From contig CADCFX010000009.1 in assembly GCA_902800945.1 (NCBI GenBank), forward strand, positions 1-47,407: a stretch of 47,407 nt of DNA. The letters are read 5' to 3'. The DNA comes from an uncultured Erysipelotrichaceae bacterium. GTDB lineage: Bacteria; Bacillota_I; Bacilli_A; RF39; UBA660. A program made the translations under genes and the position numbers. Below are positions 34,425-43,644 of the stretch, in pieces (the stretch's first letter is position 1; each line of letters opens with the position of its first letter). The notes below the pieces were generated by a model. The model was not told the DNA's origin. It did not search any database and saw only the letters and a program-made list of their open reading frames with translations.

Positions 34425-36049
34425 TGAAAAAAATAATATCTTTAATTCGAGCTACCATGACTAGCGACATGAAATTATTTAAAATAAAAACTAAGAAGAA
34501 TAGTCGCATGTCCAACATTTTAATCCCCGCTTTTATTGCGTTGTATCTAATGTTTATGCTTTGGGGAATGGCTAATACAATGTTTGAAAAATTAGCTCCA
34601 CTACACCTTCAATATATTTTATTATCACTAGCAGTATTCGGAATATCTATTATGACAATCATTGAAGGCGTATATAAAACCAGCTCATTAATCTTTAAAT
34701 GCAAAGACGATCAATTATTATTATCATTACCTATAAAAAAAAGAACAGTATTATTCATTAGAATATTCAAATTTTACGTTTTTGAACTATTATTCAATTC
34801 AATGTTTCTTTTACCCATTATGATTGCATACATTAGATGGGCAGATAAACTAAATTGGACATACTATCTTACAAGCATTATAATGCTGTTGTTCCTGCCA
34901 ATTATACCCATAGTAATATCTTGTATAATAGGTGTTATAACAGGAAGCTTAACTAGTAGATTAAAATATAAAAATGCTGCCCAAATCATTATATCAATGA
35001 CCTTTGTCATAATAATATTAATTTGTTCATATAATATCGATAATTATTTAAACTATTTAATGAAACACGCAACAAGTGTAAATGACTTGGTTACCAAACT
35101 ATATTACCCGGCCGGCGTATATGCCAAACTCATAACAAGTTTTAACTTTACAGATTTATTTATATTTATAGTAATTAATATTGTAGTATTTATTATTGCA
35201 CTCTATCTTTTAAGCAAAGTATATTTCAAGATTAATTCTCGTATGAATAAAGTAGTCACAAATAAGAAAATAAAAATAGATAAACTCACTATAAAAGCTG
35301 AACCTCCAACAAAATCACTGGTAAAAAAAGAATTAATCACCTTCTTTAAAACCCCGGTATTTATTGTTAACGCCGGATTTGCACTAGTATTATTTATACT
35401 AGCAGTAATCATAATTAGTATAAAATTTGATTCAGTTATACCTGTTTTAATAAATAAAGAAACCGGTTTAGGTATAAGCTACAACATAGTGAAGAATAAC
35501 ATATCAATTCTAATATTTGGCTTAATATCAATGGCATCTTATATGACTTCTATTACAAACTCCGTAATAAGTTTAGAAGGAAGAAATATAAATATTTTAA
35601 AAGCCTTACCAATTAAAACAAAAACAATTTTGCTATCTAAAATCTATTCAAGTTTAGTTCTAACAACCCCAGTATTAATAATAGGAGATCTAATACTAAT
35701 TATTAGATTCAAAATCCAAATAATAGAAGCGGTTTTACTACTATTCTTATCAATATTAATACCACTAGTATCGCATTTCATTGGGCTAATAATCAATTTG
35801 AAGTATCCAAAACTAGATGCAGAAAACAGTACAGAAGTAGTAAAACAAAGCACCAGTTCCTTTATTTCTGTAATGATAGGAATGCTTTTATTCATGATAT
35901 CTATCATTGCTCTTTTCAAACTACTCGGTGAAGTATCTCCAATAAAAATTTTGTTAGGATCAGCATTAATTTATATATTAATAGATACACTATTATATTT
36001 ATACCTAACAAAAATAAGTATAAAAGACTTTAATCATCTGAGCGTATAA
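34424..36049 (+). CDS. ABC-2-type transporter permease
   Basis: A 541-residue integral membrane protein with about twelve hydrophobic helices in two halves, divided by a basic cytosolic stretch (residues 270-300, rich in Lys). The N-terminal half contains LLSLPIKKRTVLFIRI and the second half ILKALPIKTKTILLSKI, a repeated coupling-helix-like motif suggesting internal duplication. With the ATPase gene it forms a complete exporter; its substrate is unknown. It is the last gene of the operon and ends in a terminator. Confidence 0.88.
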   Translation: MKKIISLIRATMTSDMKLFKIKTKKNSRMSNILIPAFIALYLMFMLWGMANTMFEKLAPLHLQYILLSLAVFGISIMTIIEGVYKTSSLIFKCKDDQLLLSLPIKKRTVLFIRIFKFYVFELLFNSMFLLPIMIAYIRWADKLNWTYYLTSIIMLLFLPIIPIVISCIIGVITGSLTSRLKYKNAAQIIISMTFVIIILICSYNIDNYLNYLMKHATSVNDLVTKLYYPAGVYAKLITSFNFTDLFIFIVINIVVFIIALYLLSKVYFKINSRMNKVVTNKKIKIDKLTIKAEPPTKSLVKKELITFFKTPVFIVNAGFALVLFILAVIIISIKFDSVIPVLINKETGLGISYNIVKNNISILIFGLISMASYMTSITNSVISLEGRNINILKALPIKTKTILLSKIYSSLVLTTPVLIIGDLILIIRFKIQIIEAVLLLFLSILIPLVSHFIGLIINLKYPKLDAENSTEVVKQSTSSFISVMIGMLLFMISIIALFKLLGEVSPIKILLGSALIYILIDTLLYLYLTKISIKDFNHLSV

Positions 36050-36052
36050 TAT

Positions 36053-36073
36053 GAGGCCTAAAGGCCTCTTTTT
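36053..36073 (+). terminator. Rho-independent terminator
   Basis: Six-base GC stem gaggcc/ggcctc with loop taaa and five T, three bases after the permease stop. Confidence 0.8.
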
Positions 36074-36132
36074 AAATAAACATTTACAGTCAAACATATC
36101 CATAGTAAAATATATCAAAAAGAGGAGATAAT

Positions 36133-37536
36133 ATGACTGAGCGAGAAATACAGGGATTAATAGAAAGAATAGAAAATGGAAGGTTAAGTATATTTACACA
36201 ATCCCAAAAAAGAAAAGAGAGATTTGTCACAGAAATAAAAAGATTACTTAAAGATGTCATAGAAAAGCACAAAATTCACATAAACATAGAAAACATATTT
36301 GAGTGGGACGACTCAAGAAATTCGTATTACGGAGCAAACGGGAATAATCCGACCTCTAGAGTTAAGGTATCATATAGAATAACCGAAGCAGGAGTAGAAT
36401 TAATAGTTCCTAGTGAATTCTTTGAATATAATAAATTAGCAGAAGATGGAAAAAGAGAAATATATGAAAAGCTTAGAAAACACGGAATCAGCATCACAGA
36501 AGATAATATTAGCCATTGGCTAAGAATTAAATATGGTCATGATAAAAATAAAAAGCATAGTACTCAAATAGATACTGAATTCACAGCGTTTATGGAAGAA
36601 AAAAGAAAACTTTATGACAAAGCTATAAAAAATGAAGAATATGTAATAAAAGAAGTAAACAGATGGGTAGAACGAGTTAGAGAATTATTTATGTTAGCAT
36701 ACAGTAGAGAAAGAAACTCATTAAAAAAAGAAAAATACGAAAAATATATTACAGGCTTCATGCCAAGAGAAAGAATATGGTATCCAAGCATAAATGTGCA
36801 TATAGACCCAGCTAGGGAAACGACTTACTTCGATTACGAATGTAATTTCGGATATGGCCTTGCCCCTTCCAATACATATCTTTGCTTAAGTGTCAATCAT
36901 GGTGAAATAATTAATATTGAAGGGGAAATATTTAATAGAATTAGAGAAACATTAGCAAAAGAGGGAATCCTAATAGAAATTAGTAGCCCAAATAATGATG
37001 GCCTAAGAATACTGACCGCAAAGCATCCCGAGATAACGTGGGAAAGAACATCAAGATGTTATAACGAATACTCTGCATACATAGAGGAAGGAAAAGCGGC
37101 AGAAAATATATATTTTTTAGAACAAGACGAAAAAGACGAAAAATTTATAAAGGACATTGTGTATGGGATGCAAATAGCGCTTGAAGAATTTGCATCTAGT
37201 AACGAAATCCCAAGAGAAACTATGCTAGATATTGTCCAAAGGTCCATTCCTATGGACTGGAAGAATTCACGTTGTCGAATAATAGGTGACAATGAAACTA
37301 TACAGATGGTAATATGTATTAATGATTATAACTTGGACAAGATTGAAGAAATTATCAGAAGAACTGGTAAAACCCTAGAAAGAATCGGGATAACTATTCG
37401 TAGTGAAGAAAATGAAAGAAACAGAGGATGTGGGAATATAATTATAGAAATGTCAATGGCAGTAGAAAAAAGTAAGCCAGAAATGACTTTCAAATTAAAA
37501 GGCCCAACTAATCGAAATGGCAAAAACGAACAATAA
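36133..37536 (+). CDS. Unknown 467-residue protein with three internal repeats
   Basis: A soluble, charged protein with no known domain. Three divergent modules share a strand, a helix, a Gly-Ile-rich strand and a second strand: around residues 75-135 (IYEKLRKHGISITE ... WLRIKY), 225-300 (NRIRETLAKEGILIEISS ... LRILTA) and 375-450 (RTGKTLERIGITIRSE ... IIIEMS). This looks like one alpha/beta unit used three times, with a helical Lys-rich linker between the first and second. It has a strong SD (agaggaga) and a GTAAAAT-like box upstream, and it is monocistronic. Role unknown. Confidence 0.75.
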   Translation: MTEREIQGLIERIENGRLSIFTQSQKRKERFVTEIKRLLKDVIEKHKIHINIENIFEWDDSRNSYYGANGNNPTSRVKVSYRITEAGVELIVPSEFFEYNKLAEDGKREIYEKLRKHGISITEDNISHWLRIKYGHDKNKKHSTQIDTEFTAFMEEKRKLYDKAIKNEEYVIKEVNRWVERVRELFMLAYSRERNSLKKEKYEKYITGFMPRERIWYPSINVHIDPARETTYFDYECNFGYGLAPSNTYLCLSVNHGEIINIEGEIFNRIRETLAKEGILIEISSPNNDGLRILTAKHPEITWERTSRCYNEYSAYIEEGKAAENIYFLEQDEKDEKFIKDIVYGMQIALEEFASSNEIPRETMLDIVQRSIPMDWKNSRCRIIGDNETIQMVICINDYNLDKIEEIIRRTGKTLERIGITIRSEENERNRGCGNIIIEMSMAVEKSKPEMTFKLKGPTNRNGKNEQ

Positions 37537-37630
37537 AACGAAAAAGATAACTAAAGCAAAAGTAAAAATATAAAAAAGCATTGAACAACTGAAATATAAT
37601 ATAGTAAAATAAAATATAAGGAGAGGAAAT

Positions 37631-38809
37631 ATGAAAAAAATTAAAAATTCATTCGGTGGGGTAATTGGTGGTCTTATATTACTTGTAGTTGGAACTTGCC
37701 TTCTATGGTGGAATGAAGGAAATAACGTCAAAAATATAGCAACCACAAATGAAGTAGAAAAAACAGCTATCGAAGTAAAATCTGATAAAGTAGAATCAAA
37801 TAATGAAGGGAAATTAGTTATTGTATCAGACAAACTAAACGTAGTAGATGAAAAAGTAGAAGATCCAGACTTCAATGTTTCTACCAAAACAGCCAAGCTA
37901 AAAAGAAAAGTTGAAATTTATCAATGGGAAGAAACCGAAAACACTGATGAAGACGGAAACACAACTTACTCATACGAAAAGAAATGGAGCGAAGAATTAA
38001 TAGATTCTTCAAACTTCAACAAATCTGGACATGAAAATCCAACAAATGTCGAAGTATCAAGTGAAACATTCCAAGCTAAAGAAGTAAAAATAGGTGCTTT
38101 TGAATTATCATCTAGTCAAATTAGTTCACTTGGAACTAGTGCTAAATTGAACGTTAAAGATATAGAACTAAAAGATGATTATACTTATCAAAGTGAATAT
38201 GTAACAACATCAAAAGATCTTACTAAACCAGAAATAGGAGATATTAGAATAAGTTGGGAATACAATGATTGGCGTGAAACAACTATATTGGCAGTTCAAA
38301 AAGGAGATACTTTCGCTGATTTTGTTTCTAAAAACGATAAAAAAGTAAATAGAGTAGAAAAAGGAACACTAACTCAAAAAGAAATAATAGCTAAAATGAG
38401 AAATGAAAACAAATTTATTAAATGGCTATTAAGAGCAGTTGGAGCTTTACTAATAATATCTGGATATGGTGCTATACTAAATCCACTATCAACATTAGCA
38501 TCATTTGTACCAATATTAGGTGGCTTAGTAGGAGGATTACTTGGTTTACTAGCATTCCTAATAGGAATAATACATAGTTTATTAATTATCGTAATAGCTT
38601 GGTTTAGATTTAGACCAATATTATCTATCGCTTTAATAGCTGTAATTATTGGCTTAGTATTTGCTATTAGAAAATTAATAAAATCTAAAAAAGGTACTGT
38701 AGATCAACCAGTAGAAACAACTCCTGAACAAGTTGTAGCTGAAGTACAAGAACCAAATACAGAACAGGAAGAGGAACAACCTACTGAAGATACTGATAAT
38801 AATAATTAA
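37631..38809 (+). CDS. TMEM43-family membrane protein
   Basis: A 392-residue protein. An N-terminal helix (residues 8-27, GGLILLVVGTCLLWWNEG) is followed by a large extracytosolic domain, then three to four helices near residues 255-350, and an acidic Gln/Glu-rich tail. The GWWNEG-like start and the ILNPLSTLASFVPILGGLVGG helix are typical of the TMEM43/LUMA family. The bacterial role is unknown. SD ggagagg is strong and a terminator overlaps the end. Confidence 0.9.
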   Translation: MKKIKNSFGGVIGGLILLVVGTCLLWWNEGNNVKNIATTNEVEKTAIEVKSDKVESNNEGKLVIVSDKLNVVDEKVEDPDFNVSTKTAKLKRKVEIYQWEETENTDEDGNTTYSYEKKWSEELIDSSNFNKSGHENPTNVEVSSETFQAKEVKIGAFELSSSQISSLGTSAKLNVKDIELKDDYTYQSEYVTTSKDLTKPEIGDIRISWEYNDWRETTILAVQKGDTFADFVSKNDKKVNRVEKGTLTQKEIIAKMRNENKFIKWLLRAVGALLIISGYGAILNPLSTLASFVPILGGLVGGLLGLLAFLIGIIHSLLIIVIAWFRFRPILSIALIAVIIGLVFAIRKLIKSKKGTVDQPVETTPEQVVAEVQEPNTEQEEEQPTEDTDNNN

Positions 38810-38833
38810 AAGACTAGAATTTCTAGTCTTTTA
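38808..38833 (+). terminator. CTAG-type terminator
   Basis: An 11-base stem aaaagactaga/tctagtctttt with a short loop. It is almost identical to the one at 8385-8408. Confidence 0.85.
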
Positions 38834-38843
38834 TAATGCTTAA

Positions 38844-38852
38844 TGTTATAAT
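38844..38852 (+). promoter_or_regulatory. Extended -10 promoter
   Basis: TGtTATAAT directly follows the terminator, 19 bases before the ATG at 38871. Confidence 0.6.
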
Positions 38853-38870
38853 AACAAGCAGGTGAAAAAT

Positions 38871-39563
38871 ATGAGATACAGAATAGTAGAATCAGATTAG
38901 GGTAAAGAAATAATTATTGATGATGACACAAAAAAATTACAGATATATTATGGTGGAAACCTAGATTTAAATTGGCAAATTATAGATAAAACAGCTGATG
39001 GGGTAATTAACACTGCTAGTATTACTATAAAAGAAGACTTACAAAGCTTTTACCAGGGACTACAACAACTCTTCAATAAATTAGAAAGAGTAAAAATATA
39101 TGATACTGAGGAAGATGACGAAGAAAATAGATTATTAGAATATAGAGAAAATAACATTGGAAACTATAATAGTCTGTTTCCAAGTGGAGGGAAAACCATA
39201 AAATGGATTTCTGACAATGATATAGCTGCCAGCAAAGCAAATTATATGACAATAACTAAAGAAGAAAAAAGTTTTAAAATAGAATTTAAGGCCCAACCAA
39301 ATGAAGAAGGGAAAGTTGAAGATACTGGAGCATTTGATAATATATTAAATGTAAGAATTCGAGCATCTGGTAGTAGATATAGACCATTTGAAACCATTTT
39401 TATGTATATGTTTAACAACTTAATAGACCCACCAAAACTAGAAGAATCCGTAAACACACAATCACCTAAAGTACCAGAAGATCCAGTTTTAAAGAAAGTA
39501 TTACCTAAAAAAAGAAGTATAAAGTTCATAATGAATTTTATATTTTTTAATGATAAAATATAA
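38871..39563 (+). pseudogene. 231-codon gene with a single early TAG, unknown family
   Basis: ATG at 38871 has an SD (aggtg) and a promoter. The frame runs to the TAA at 39561-39563, with only one interruption: TAG at codon 10 (38898-38900, between VESD and GKEI). The rest is normal protein: IYYGGNLDLNWQI, the GVINTASITIKED strand, an acidic stretch and FFNDKI at the end. A later ATG at 39246 could make a 105-residue fragment but lacks a good SD. The gene is probably newly inactivated (or carries an assembly error). Family not recognised. Confidence 0.65.
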
Positions 39564-39577
39564 TTGAGGCGGTATAA

Positions 39578-39787
39578 ATGAATAAAGGTATAACTAAAGG
39601 TTTATTACTTCAATAAAATGTTTTTTCTTTTAGTCCCATATTTAGTGTATTACTAGCTCTTATTACTTATGGTGATCCAATAAATATAGAATTTGTTATT
39701 AGTACAATCATAATGATAAGTGCTATATTATTAATAAATAAAGATTTTAATAAAGAAGAGGTGAAAAATGAAAAAAGAAATACGTAA
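39578..39787 (+). pseudogene. 69-codon membrane protein gene with a single early TAA
   Basis: ATG at 39578 has an SD (gaggcgg), followed by MNKGITKGLLLQ, then TAA at 39614-39616. The frame then continues for 57 codons with two hydrophobic helices (FSPIFSVLLALITYG and FVISTIIMISAILLI) to a TAA at 39785-39787, overlapping the start of the DUF218 gene. A single-base change explains the loss. It follows a gene with the same kind of lesion. Family not recognised. Confidence 0.55.
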
Positions 39788-41210
39788 TTTAATACTACTT
39801 ACAACAGTATTATCAATAATCTCCATAATAGTAATTACCATATTTGGTCAAACTTATACCTTAGAATATAGATTACCACGTGAAAAAAACTATAAACTAA
39901 TCATTGAAAAAAAAGACATAATAGAAATTGTAAAAAAAGAAAAAAAGAACAATAAATATTATATAAAAATAAAAGCTAAAAAACCTGGTGAAGCCTTTAT
40001 TAGATTAGAATATAATGACTTATCAGAAAATAAAATTATTTATGTCCATAAGAACAAAGTCATTACTGAAAACTCCTATTTAGGAAGAAGTACTTTTTCT
40101 GAGATAATACCAATATCAAATATTATAATAATTCTCTACTTAATATATATTTTTTTTAAAAAATATAGAACATCAGTAAAAGAAAACCTCTATCAATATA
40201 AAAATATCGTTTATACAAGTATAATAATATTTCTTATCAATTTTCTATTATATGTAATTTTAGGAATAAATAATTATATTGGTATAGAAGATACCATAAG
40301 AAAAGCTAAAGAATCCATTGTTACAATCTCCATAATGTTATTTCCTATCGCCTTACCAACTTTTATACTAGTTACAATAAGTAACATTCTTCTTGTAATA
40401 AAAGAGGGGAAATCTATAAAAAATCTCTTAGGATTATTTTTAGGAATAATTTTTTGTATCTTACCACTAATGCCTAATATGGTATACAAAATATTAATGA
40501 AAACTCAAATAGTAGATATTTATAATTTAAATTCAATAGGCCCTTATTTATATGATTTTATAGAAAGTATGATATATATATCAATATCATATTTAGAATG
40601 CTTAATAATAGGAACTATCATAATTGCTATAAAATCTGTAAAAAGAAAAGTAGAATTAAATAAAGATTATATAATTATTCTTGGTTGTAAAGTAAATAAA
40701 GATGGTACTTTAACTCCTTTATTAAGAGGTAGAGTAGATAGAGCTTTAAACTTTAGAAATGAACAAATAGAAAATAATAATCAAGACTTAACTTTCATTT
40801 GTTCTGGAGGACAAGGAACTGACAAAACAATTTCTGAAGGAGAAGCTATGAAAAATTACCTTCTAACTAAAGGAATTAATAAAAAAAATATAATAGTTGA
40901 AAACAAATCTAAAAATACTTATGGAAATATTAAAAACTCTTATCAATTAATAAAAAAGAAAGATGCCAAAATTGCTTTTTCAACCACTAATTATCATATC
41001 CTTAGAGCAGGTTTAATAGCAACCGAACAAGGTATAAAAATTGAAGGAATAGGAAATAAAACTAAAGCATATTTTTGGATAAATGCCTTTATAAGAGAAT
41101 ATATTGGTACTTTATATAGCGAAAAAAAGAAACATATTACCATCTTTATTGTAATAATAATATATATAATTTTATTACTAATTTTACTATACATATCAAA
41201 TAATATATAG
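39768..41210 (+). CDS. YdcF/SanA-like DUF218 membrane protein
   Basis: A 480-residue protein. A signal-anchor helix (residues 8-26), a small extracytosolic domain and four to five further helices (residues 115-290) precede a DUF218 domain at about 305-440: YIIILGCKVN, PLLRGRVDRAL, FICSGGQGTDKTISEGEAM and ENKSKNTYGNI. The last helix is at 458-478. DUF218 proteins such as SanA and ElyC act in envelope integrity and peptidoglycan-precursor handling. SD aagaggtg lies inside the decayed upstream gene. Confidence 0.88.
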   Translation: MKKEIRNLILLTTVLSIISIIVITIFGQTYTLEYRLPREKNYKLIIEKKDIIEIVKKEKKNNKYYIKIKAKKPGEAFIRLEYNDLSENKIIYVHKNKVITENSYLGRSTFSEIIPISNIIIILYLIYIFFKKYRTSVKENLYQYKNIVYTSIIIFLINFLLYVILGINNYIGIEDTIRKAKESIVTISIMLFPIALPTFILVTISNILLVIKEGKSIKNLLGLFLGIIFCILPLMPNMVYKILMKTQIVDIYNLNSIGPYLYDFIESMIYISISYLECLIIGTIIIAIKSVKRKVELNKDYIIILGCKVNKDGTLTPLLRGRVDRALNFRNEQIENNNQDLTFICSGGQGTDKTISEGEAMKNYLLTKGINKKNIIVENKSKNTYGNIKNSYQLIKKKDAKIAFSTTNYHILRAGLIATEQGIKIEGIGNKTKAYFWINAFIREYIGTLYSEKKKHITIFIVIIIYIILLLILLYISNNI

Positions 41211-41234
41211 ATTATTATTCATAATATAAAAATA

Positions 41235-41243
41235 TGATATACT
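41235..41243 (+). promoter_or_regulatory. Extended -10 promoter
   Basis: TGaTATACT lies 28 bases upstream of the ATG at 41271. Confidence 0.5.
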
Positions 41244-41270
41244 AATAAAGAATAATAGAGGAGGATAAAT

Positions 41271-42245
41271 ATGAATTATAAAAACATAGTTATAGCTGGA
41301 GGCGGAATATTAGGCAGCCAAATCGCCTATCAAACCGCATATTGTGGATTTAACGTAACCATCTTAATAAGAGAAGAAGATTCAAAAGAAGATGTAGAAA
41401 ACAAACTAAAAAAGCTATACAAAACCTACGTAGACACTATAGAGGCAATGAACAAAGATAAAAATAACGAGTCTGGTATCTGGGCCCGAGGAATTGCTAA
41501 ACCAGAAGGATTTAAAAAAGAAGAATGCCTCGGTAAAGCCAAAAAAGCAGTAGAAAGTATAGTTATTTCTACTAGCCAAAAAGACTCTCTAAAAAATGCA
41601 GATTTAGTAATCGAATCAGTAACTGAAGATTTTGACATAAAAACAGCATTCTACAAACAAATATCCAAATATCTTCCAGCTAAAACCGTAATAGTTACAA
41701 ATTCATCAACTTTGTTGCCATCTAAAATGGCCAAGTCTACCGGAAGACCTGGTAAATATTTATCAATGCATTTTGCAAACACCATTTGGAAAAATAATAT
41801 TGCCGAAGTAATGAAACATAGCGGTACGGCTAGTAGGCATTTTAGTGAAATAATAAAATTTGCCGAAGCGATAAACATGATACCTTTAGCTGCTAAAGAG
41901 GAGAAATCTGGGTATTTATTAAATTCAATGTTAGTGCCATTCTTATTATCAGCTATGGATCTGCTAGCTAATGGTATATCAGATGCTGAAACAATAGATA
42001 AAGCATGGACATTAGGAACTGGCGCACCTAAAGGCCCTTTCCAAATAATGGATACAGTAGGACTAGAAACAGCTAAAAATATAGTTTTACAATATCAAAA
42101 GGTACCAAATATCTTCGACCCACTATTAAAGAAAATGATGCTACCATATAACTATGATGGAATGTTAAAAATACTAAATAGTTACATCGAAAAGGGAAAA
42201 AAGGGTAAAGCTTCCGGAGAGGGATTCTATAAATATGACAAATAG
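41271..42245 (+). CDS. 3-hydroxyacyl-CoA dehydrogenase family protein
   Basis: A 324-residue NAD-dependent oxidoreductase. The Rossmann loop is IAGGGILGSQIA. The domain boundary holds VIVTNSSTLLPS and MHFANTIWKN (catalytic His; relatives read HFFNP). The C-terminal domain starts SGYLLNSMLVPFLLSAMDLL, where relatives have the Asn-Arg pair (here Asn-Ser). These changes suggest a specialised substrate. No other beta-oxidation gene is near. SD gaggagg lies five bases before the ATG, and a terminator overlaps the stop. Confidence 0.88.
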   Translation: MNYKNIVIAGGGILGSQIAYQTAYCGFNVTILIREEDSKEDVENKLKKLYKTYVDTIEAMNKDKNNESGIWARGIAKPEGFKKEECLGKAKKAVESIVISTSQKDSLKNADLVIESVTEDFDIKTAFYKQISKYLPAKTVIVTNSSTLLPSKMAKSTGRPGKYLSMHFANTIWKNNIAEVMKHSGTASRHFSEIIKFAEAINMIPLAAKEEKSGYLLNSMLVPFLLSAMDLLANGISDAETIDKAWTLGTGAPKGPFQIMDTVGLETAKNIVLQYQKVPNIFDPLLKKMMLPYNYDGMLKILNSYIEKGKKGKASGEGFYKYDK

Positions 42246-42270
42246 AAGCGGTCACAACCGTTTCTTTTTA
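42245..42270 (+). terminator. Rho-independent terminator
   Basis: Eight-base stem gaagcggt/accgtttc (one G-U pair) with loop caca, followed by five T. Confidence 0.85.
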
Positions 42271-42325
42271 TTGCTAAAAATAACATTTTAAACTATAATT
42301 ATATATAGAATAAAGGGTGATAATG

Positions 42326-43231
42326 ATGCTTAAGGCTATTTGCTTAGGAAGAATAAAATACGATATCAATGTATTAATAGATAAACAACCTATAGAGGGT
42401 AGTACTATAGAAGTGTTTAACAAAATTGGTTGTGGTGGGGGAACCGCCACTAACGTCGCCGTAGCTTTTGGGAAATGGGGTATCGGTTGCGCCGTATGCG
42501 GCGTCTTAGGAAACGATGTATACGGAAACAAAATCAAAGAAGAGTTTGATAAAGTCCATTTAGATATGCGTTACATAGAGCAATCCTATAGTAATGATAC
42601 CCCATTATCAACTATAATTATCAATAACGAAACAAAAAAGTATACCATCTACAATCTTTCAGACAAATTTGTTTCAATCAAAAAGATGGACTTTGATTTT
42701 TCACCAGATATAACAGTTGTAGATGGTTATGATTCAGTATCATCTAAGAAATTGCTCGAAAGATTTCCTAACAGTAAAAGAATACTTTGTGCCAATATAA
42801 TTTCAAAGGAGGTCTTTGAATTATGTCATAAAGCTCAATACGTTATATGCCCAATAAACTTTGCAGAACTAATGTCAGGAGTTAAATACGATCCAAACAA
42901 TGTGAAATCTTTAGCACAAATATACCAAGCCGTAAAAAAGAAGAATTTAAATACAGAGTTTATAATATATTTAGAAGAAAGAGGAGCATTATACTGTGTT
43001 AACAATCAAGTAAAAATAAGCCCCATGATTCAAATGGAAGTACAAGATAATCAAGGAGGTTTTGATGCCTTCTGTGCTGGATTTTCTTATATAATAGCAA
43101 TAGATAATGACATCGAAAAGGGAGTAAAATACGGGTGTATATCAGCAAGTTTAAATTCAAGAACTATCGGAACAAGACTTTCAATCCCTACTATAGAAGA
43201 GATAAAAAAAGTATATGAACAAAATTATTAG
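42326..43231 (+). CDS. PfkB/ribokinase-family kinase
   Basis: A 301-residue sugar or nucleoside kinase. GCGGGTATNVA is the GG substrate motif near the N-terminus. GGFDAFCAGF near the C-terminus holds the catalytic Asp; relatives have GAGD, so one motif Gly is Phe here. The mid-region VICPINFAEL resembles the P(N)xxE metal motif. The phosphoryl acceptor cannot be read. The ATG at 42326 (or 42323) is chosen by the SD aagggtga; the earlier GTG lies inside the SD. The 3' end overlaps the Smr gene by 17 bases. Confidence 0.88.
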   Translation: MLKAICLGRIKYDINVLIDKQPIEGSTIEVFNKIGCGGGTATNVAVAFGKWGIGCAVCGVLGNDVYGNKIKEEFDKVHLDMRYIEQSYSNDTPLSTIIINNETKKYTIYNLSDKFVSIKKMDFDFSPDITVVDGYDSVSSKKLLERFPNSKRILCANIISKEVFELCHKAQYVICPINFAELMSGVKYDPNNVKSLAQIYQAVKKKNLNTEFIIYLEERGALYCVNNQVKISPMIQMEVQDNQGGFDAFCAGFSYIIAIDNDIEKGVKYGCISASLNSRTIGTRLSIPTIEEIKKVYEQNY

Positions 43232-43484
43232 AGATCCATTCACTTACTTTCTTCCAAAACTTGATATTCATGGTGAAACAAGCGCCACATGTATAGCATT
43301 AATTAATAGCTTTATAAAAGATAATATCAAGCTAAAAAATCAGAAAATAATAATAATCCACGGTAAGGGAACAGGAACATTAAAAAAAGCGACCCATGAA
43401 CTACTAAAGCACAATAAATGTGTAAAAAAATACTACATAGACGGTATGAACGACGGACAAACAATAGTAGAATTAATAATCTAA
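43215..43484 (+). CDS. Stand-alone Smr domain protein
   Basis: An 89-residue protein that is one Smr (small MutS-related) domain: LDIHGETSATC and IIHGKGTGTLKKA are the two hallmark motifs, and the central helix and last strand (TIVELII) fit. Smr domains bind and nick nucleic acids, either branched DNA or, in ribosome-rescue factors, mRNA. There is no MutS2 core nearby. The start ATG overlaps the PfkB gene by 17 bases and has a weak SD, so translation is probably coupled. Confidence 0.88.
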   Translation: MNKIIRDPFTYFLPKLDIHGETSATCIALINSFIKDNIKLKNQKIIIIHGKGTGTLKKATHELLKHNKCVKKYYIDGMNDGQTIVELII

Positions 43485-43505
43485 TACAGATATTTAACAA
43501 AAGTA

Positions 43506-43534
43506 TTGACTAAAGCCCCCACAAATGATAGAAT
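43506..43534 (+). promoter_or_regulatory. Sigma-A-type promoter driving a long leader
   Basis: TTGACT, an exact 17-base spacer and TAGAAT. Transcription would start about 43541, giving a leader of about 100 bases before the ATG at 43645, much longer than the other leaders of this window. Confidence 0.75.
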
Positions 43535-43640
43535 AAGAACCCCAATAGAAAATATGCATAACTACGCAGCTATAGCAAAATTTGACCATTGGGGGATCCT
43601 ATGCTAATATATAGTTACATAAGGGATTCAGGGGGGATTT
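43535..43640 (+). ncRNA. Candidate structured leader RNA with G/C-rich hairpins
   Basis: The leader contains ccccaat (43540-43550 region) pairing with attgggg about 45 bases later. A second hairpin, ggatcc-tatg/cata-agggattc, is just after, and a ggggggat run follows it near the SD. G and C runs are unusual in this AT-rich window and are placed to form two stems that could hide the ribosome site. It may be a riboswitch or an autoregulatory leader. No known class is recognised. Confidence 0.4.
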
Positions 43641-43644
43641 AGTT

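Noticed and set aside
37495..37896. Long minus-strand ORF opposite the TMEM43 gene
   Set aside because: Hydrophobic, Ser/Phe-rich shadow of an AT-rich plus-strand gene, without an SD or promoter. The same applies to the other minus-strand ORFs apart from the GNAT and GT2 genes.
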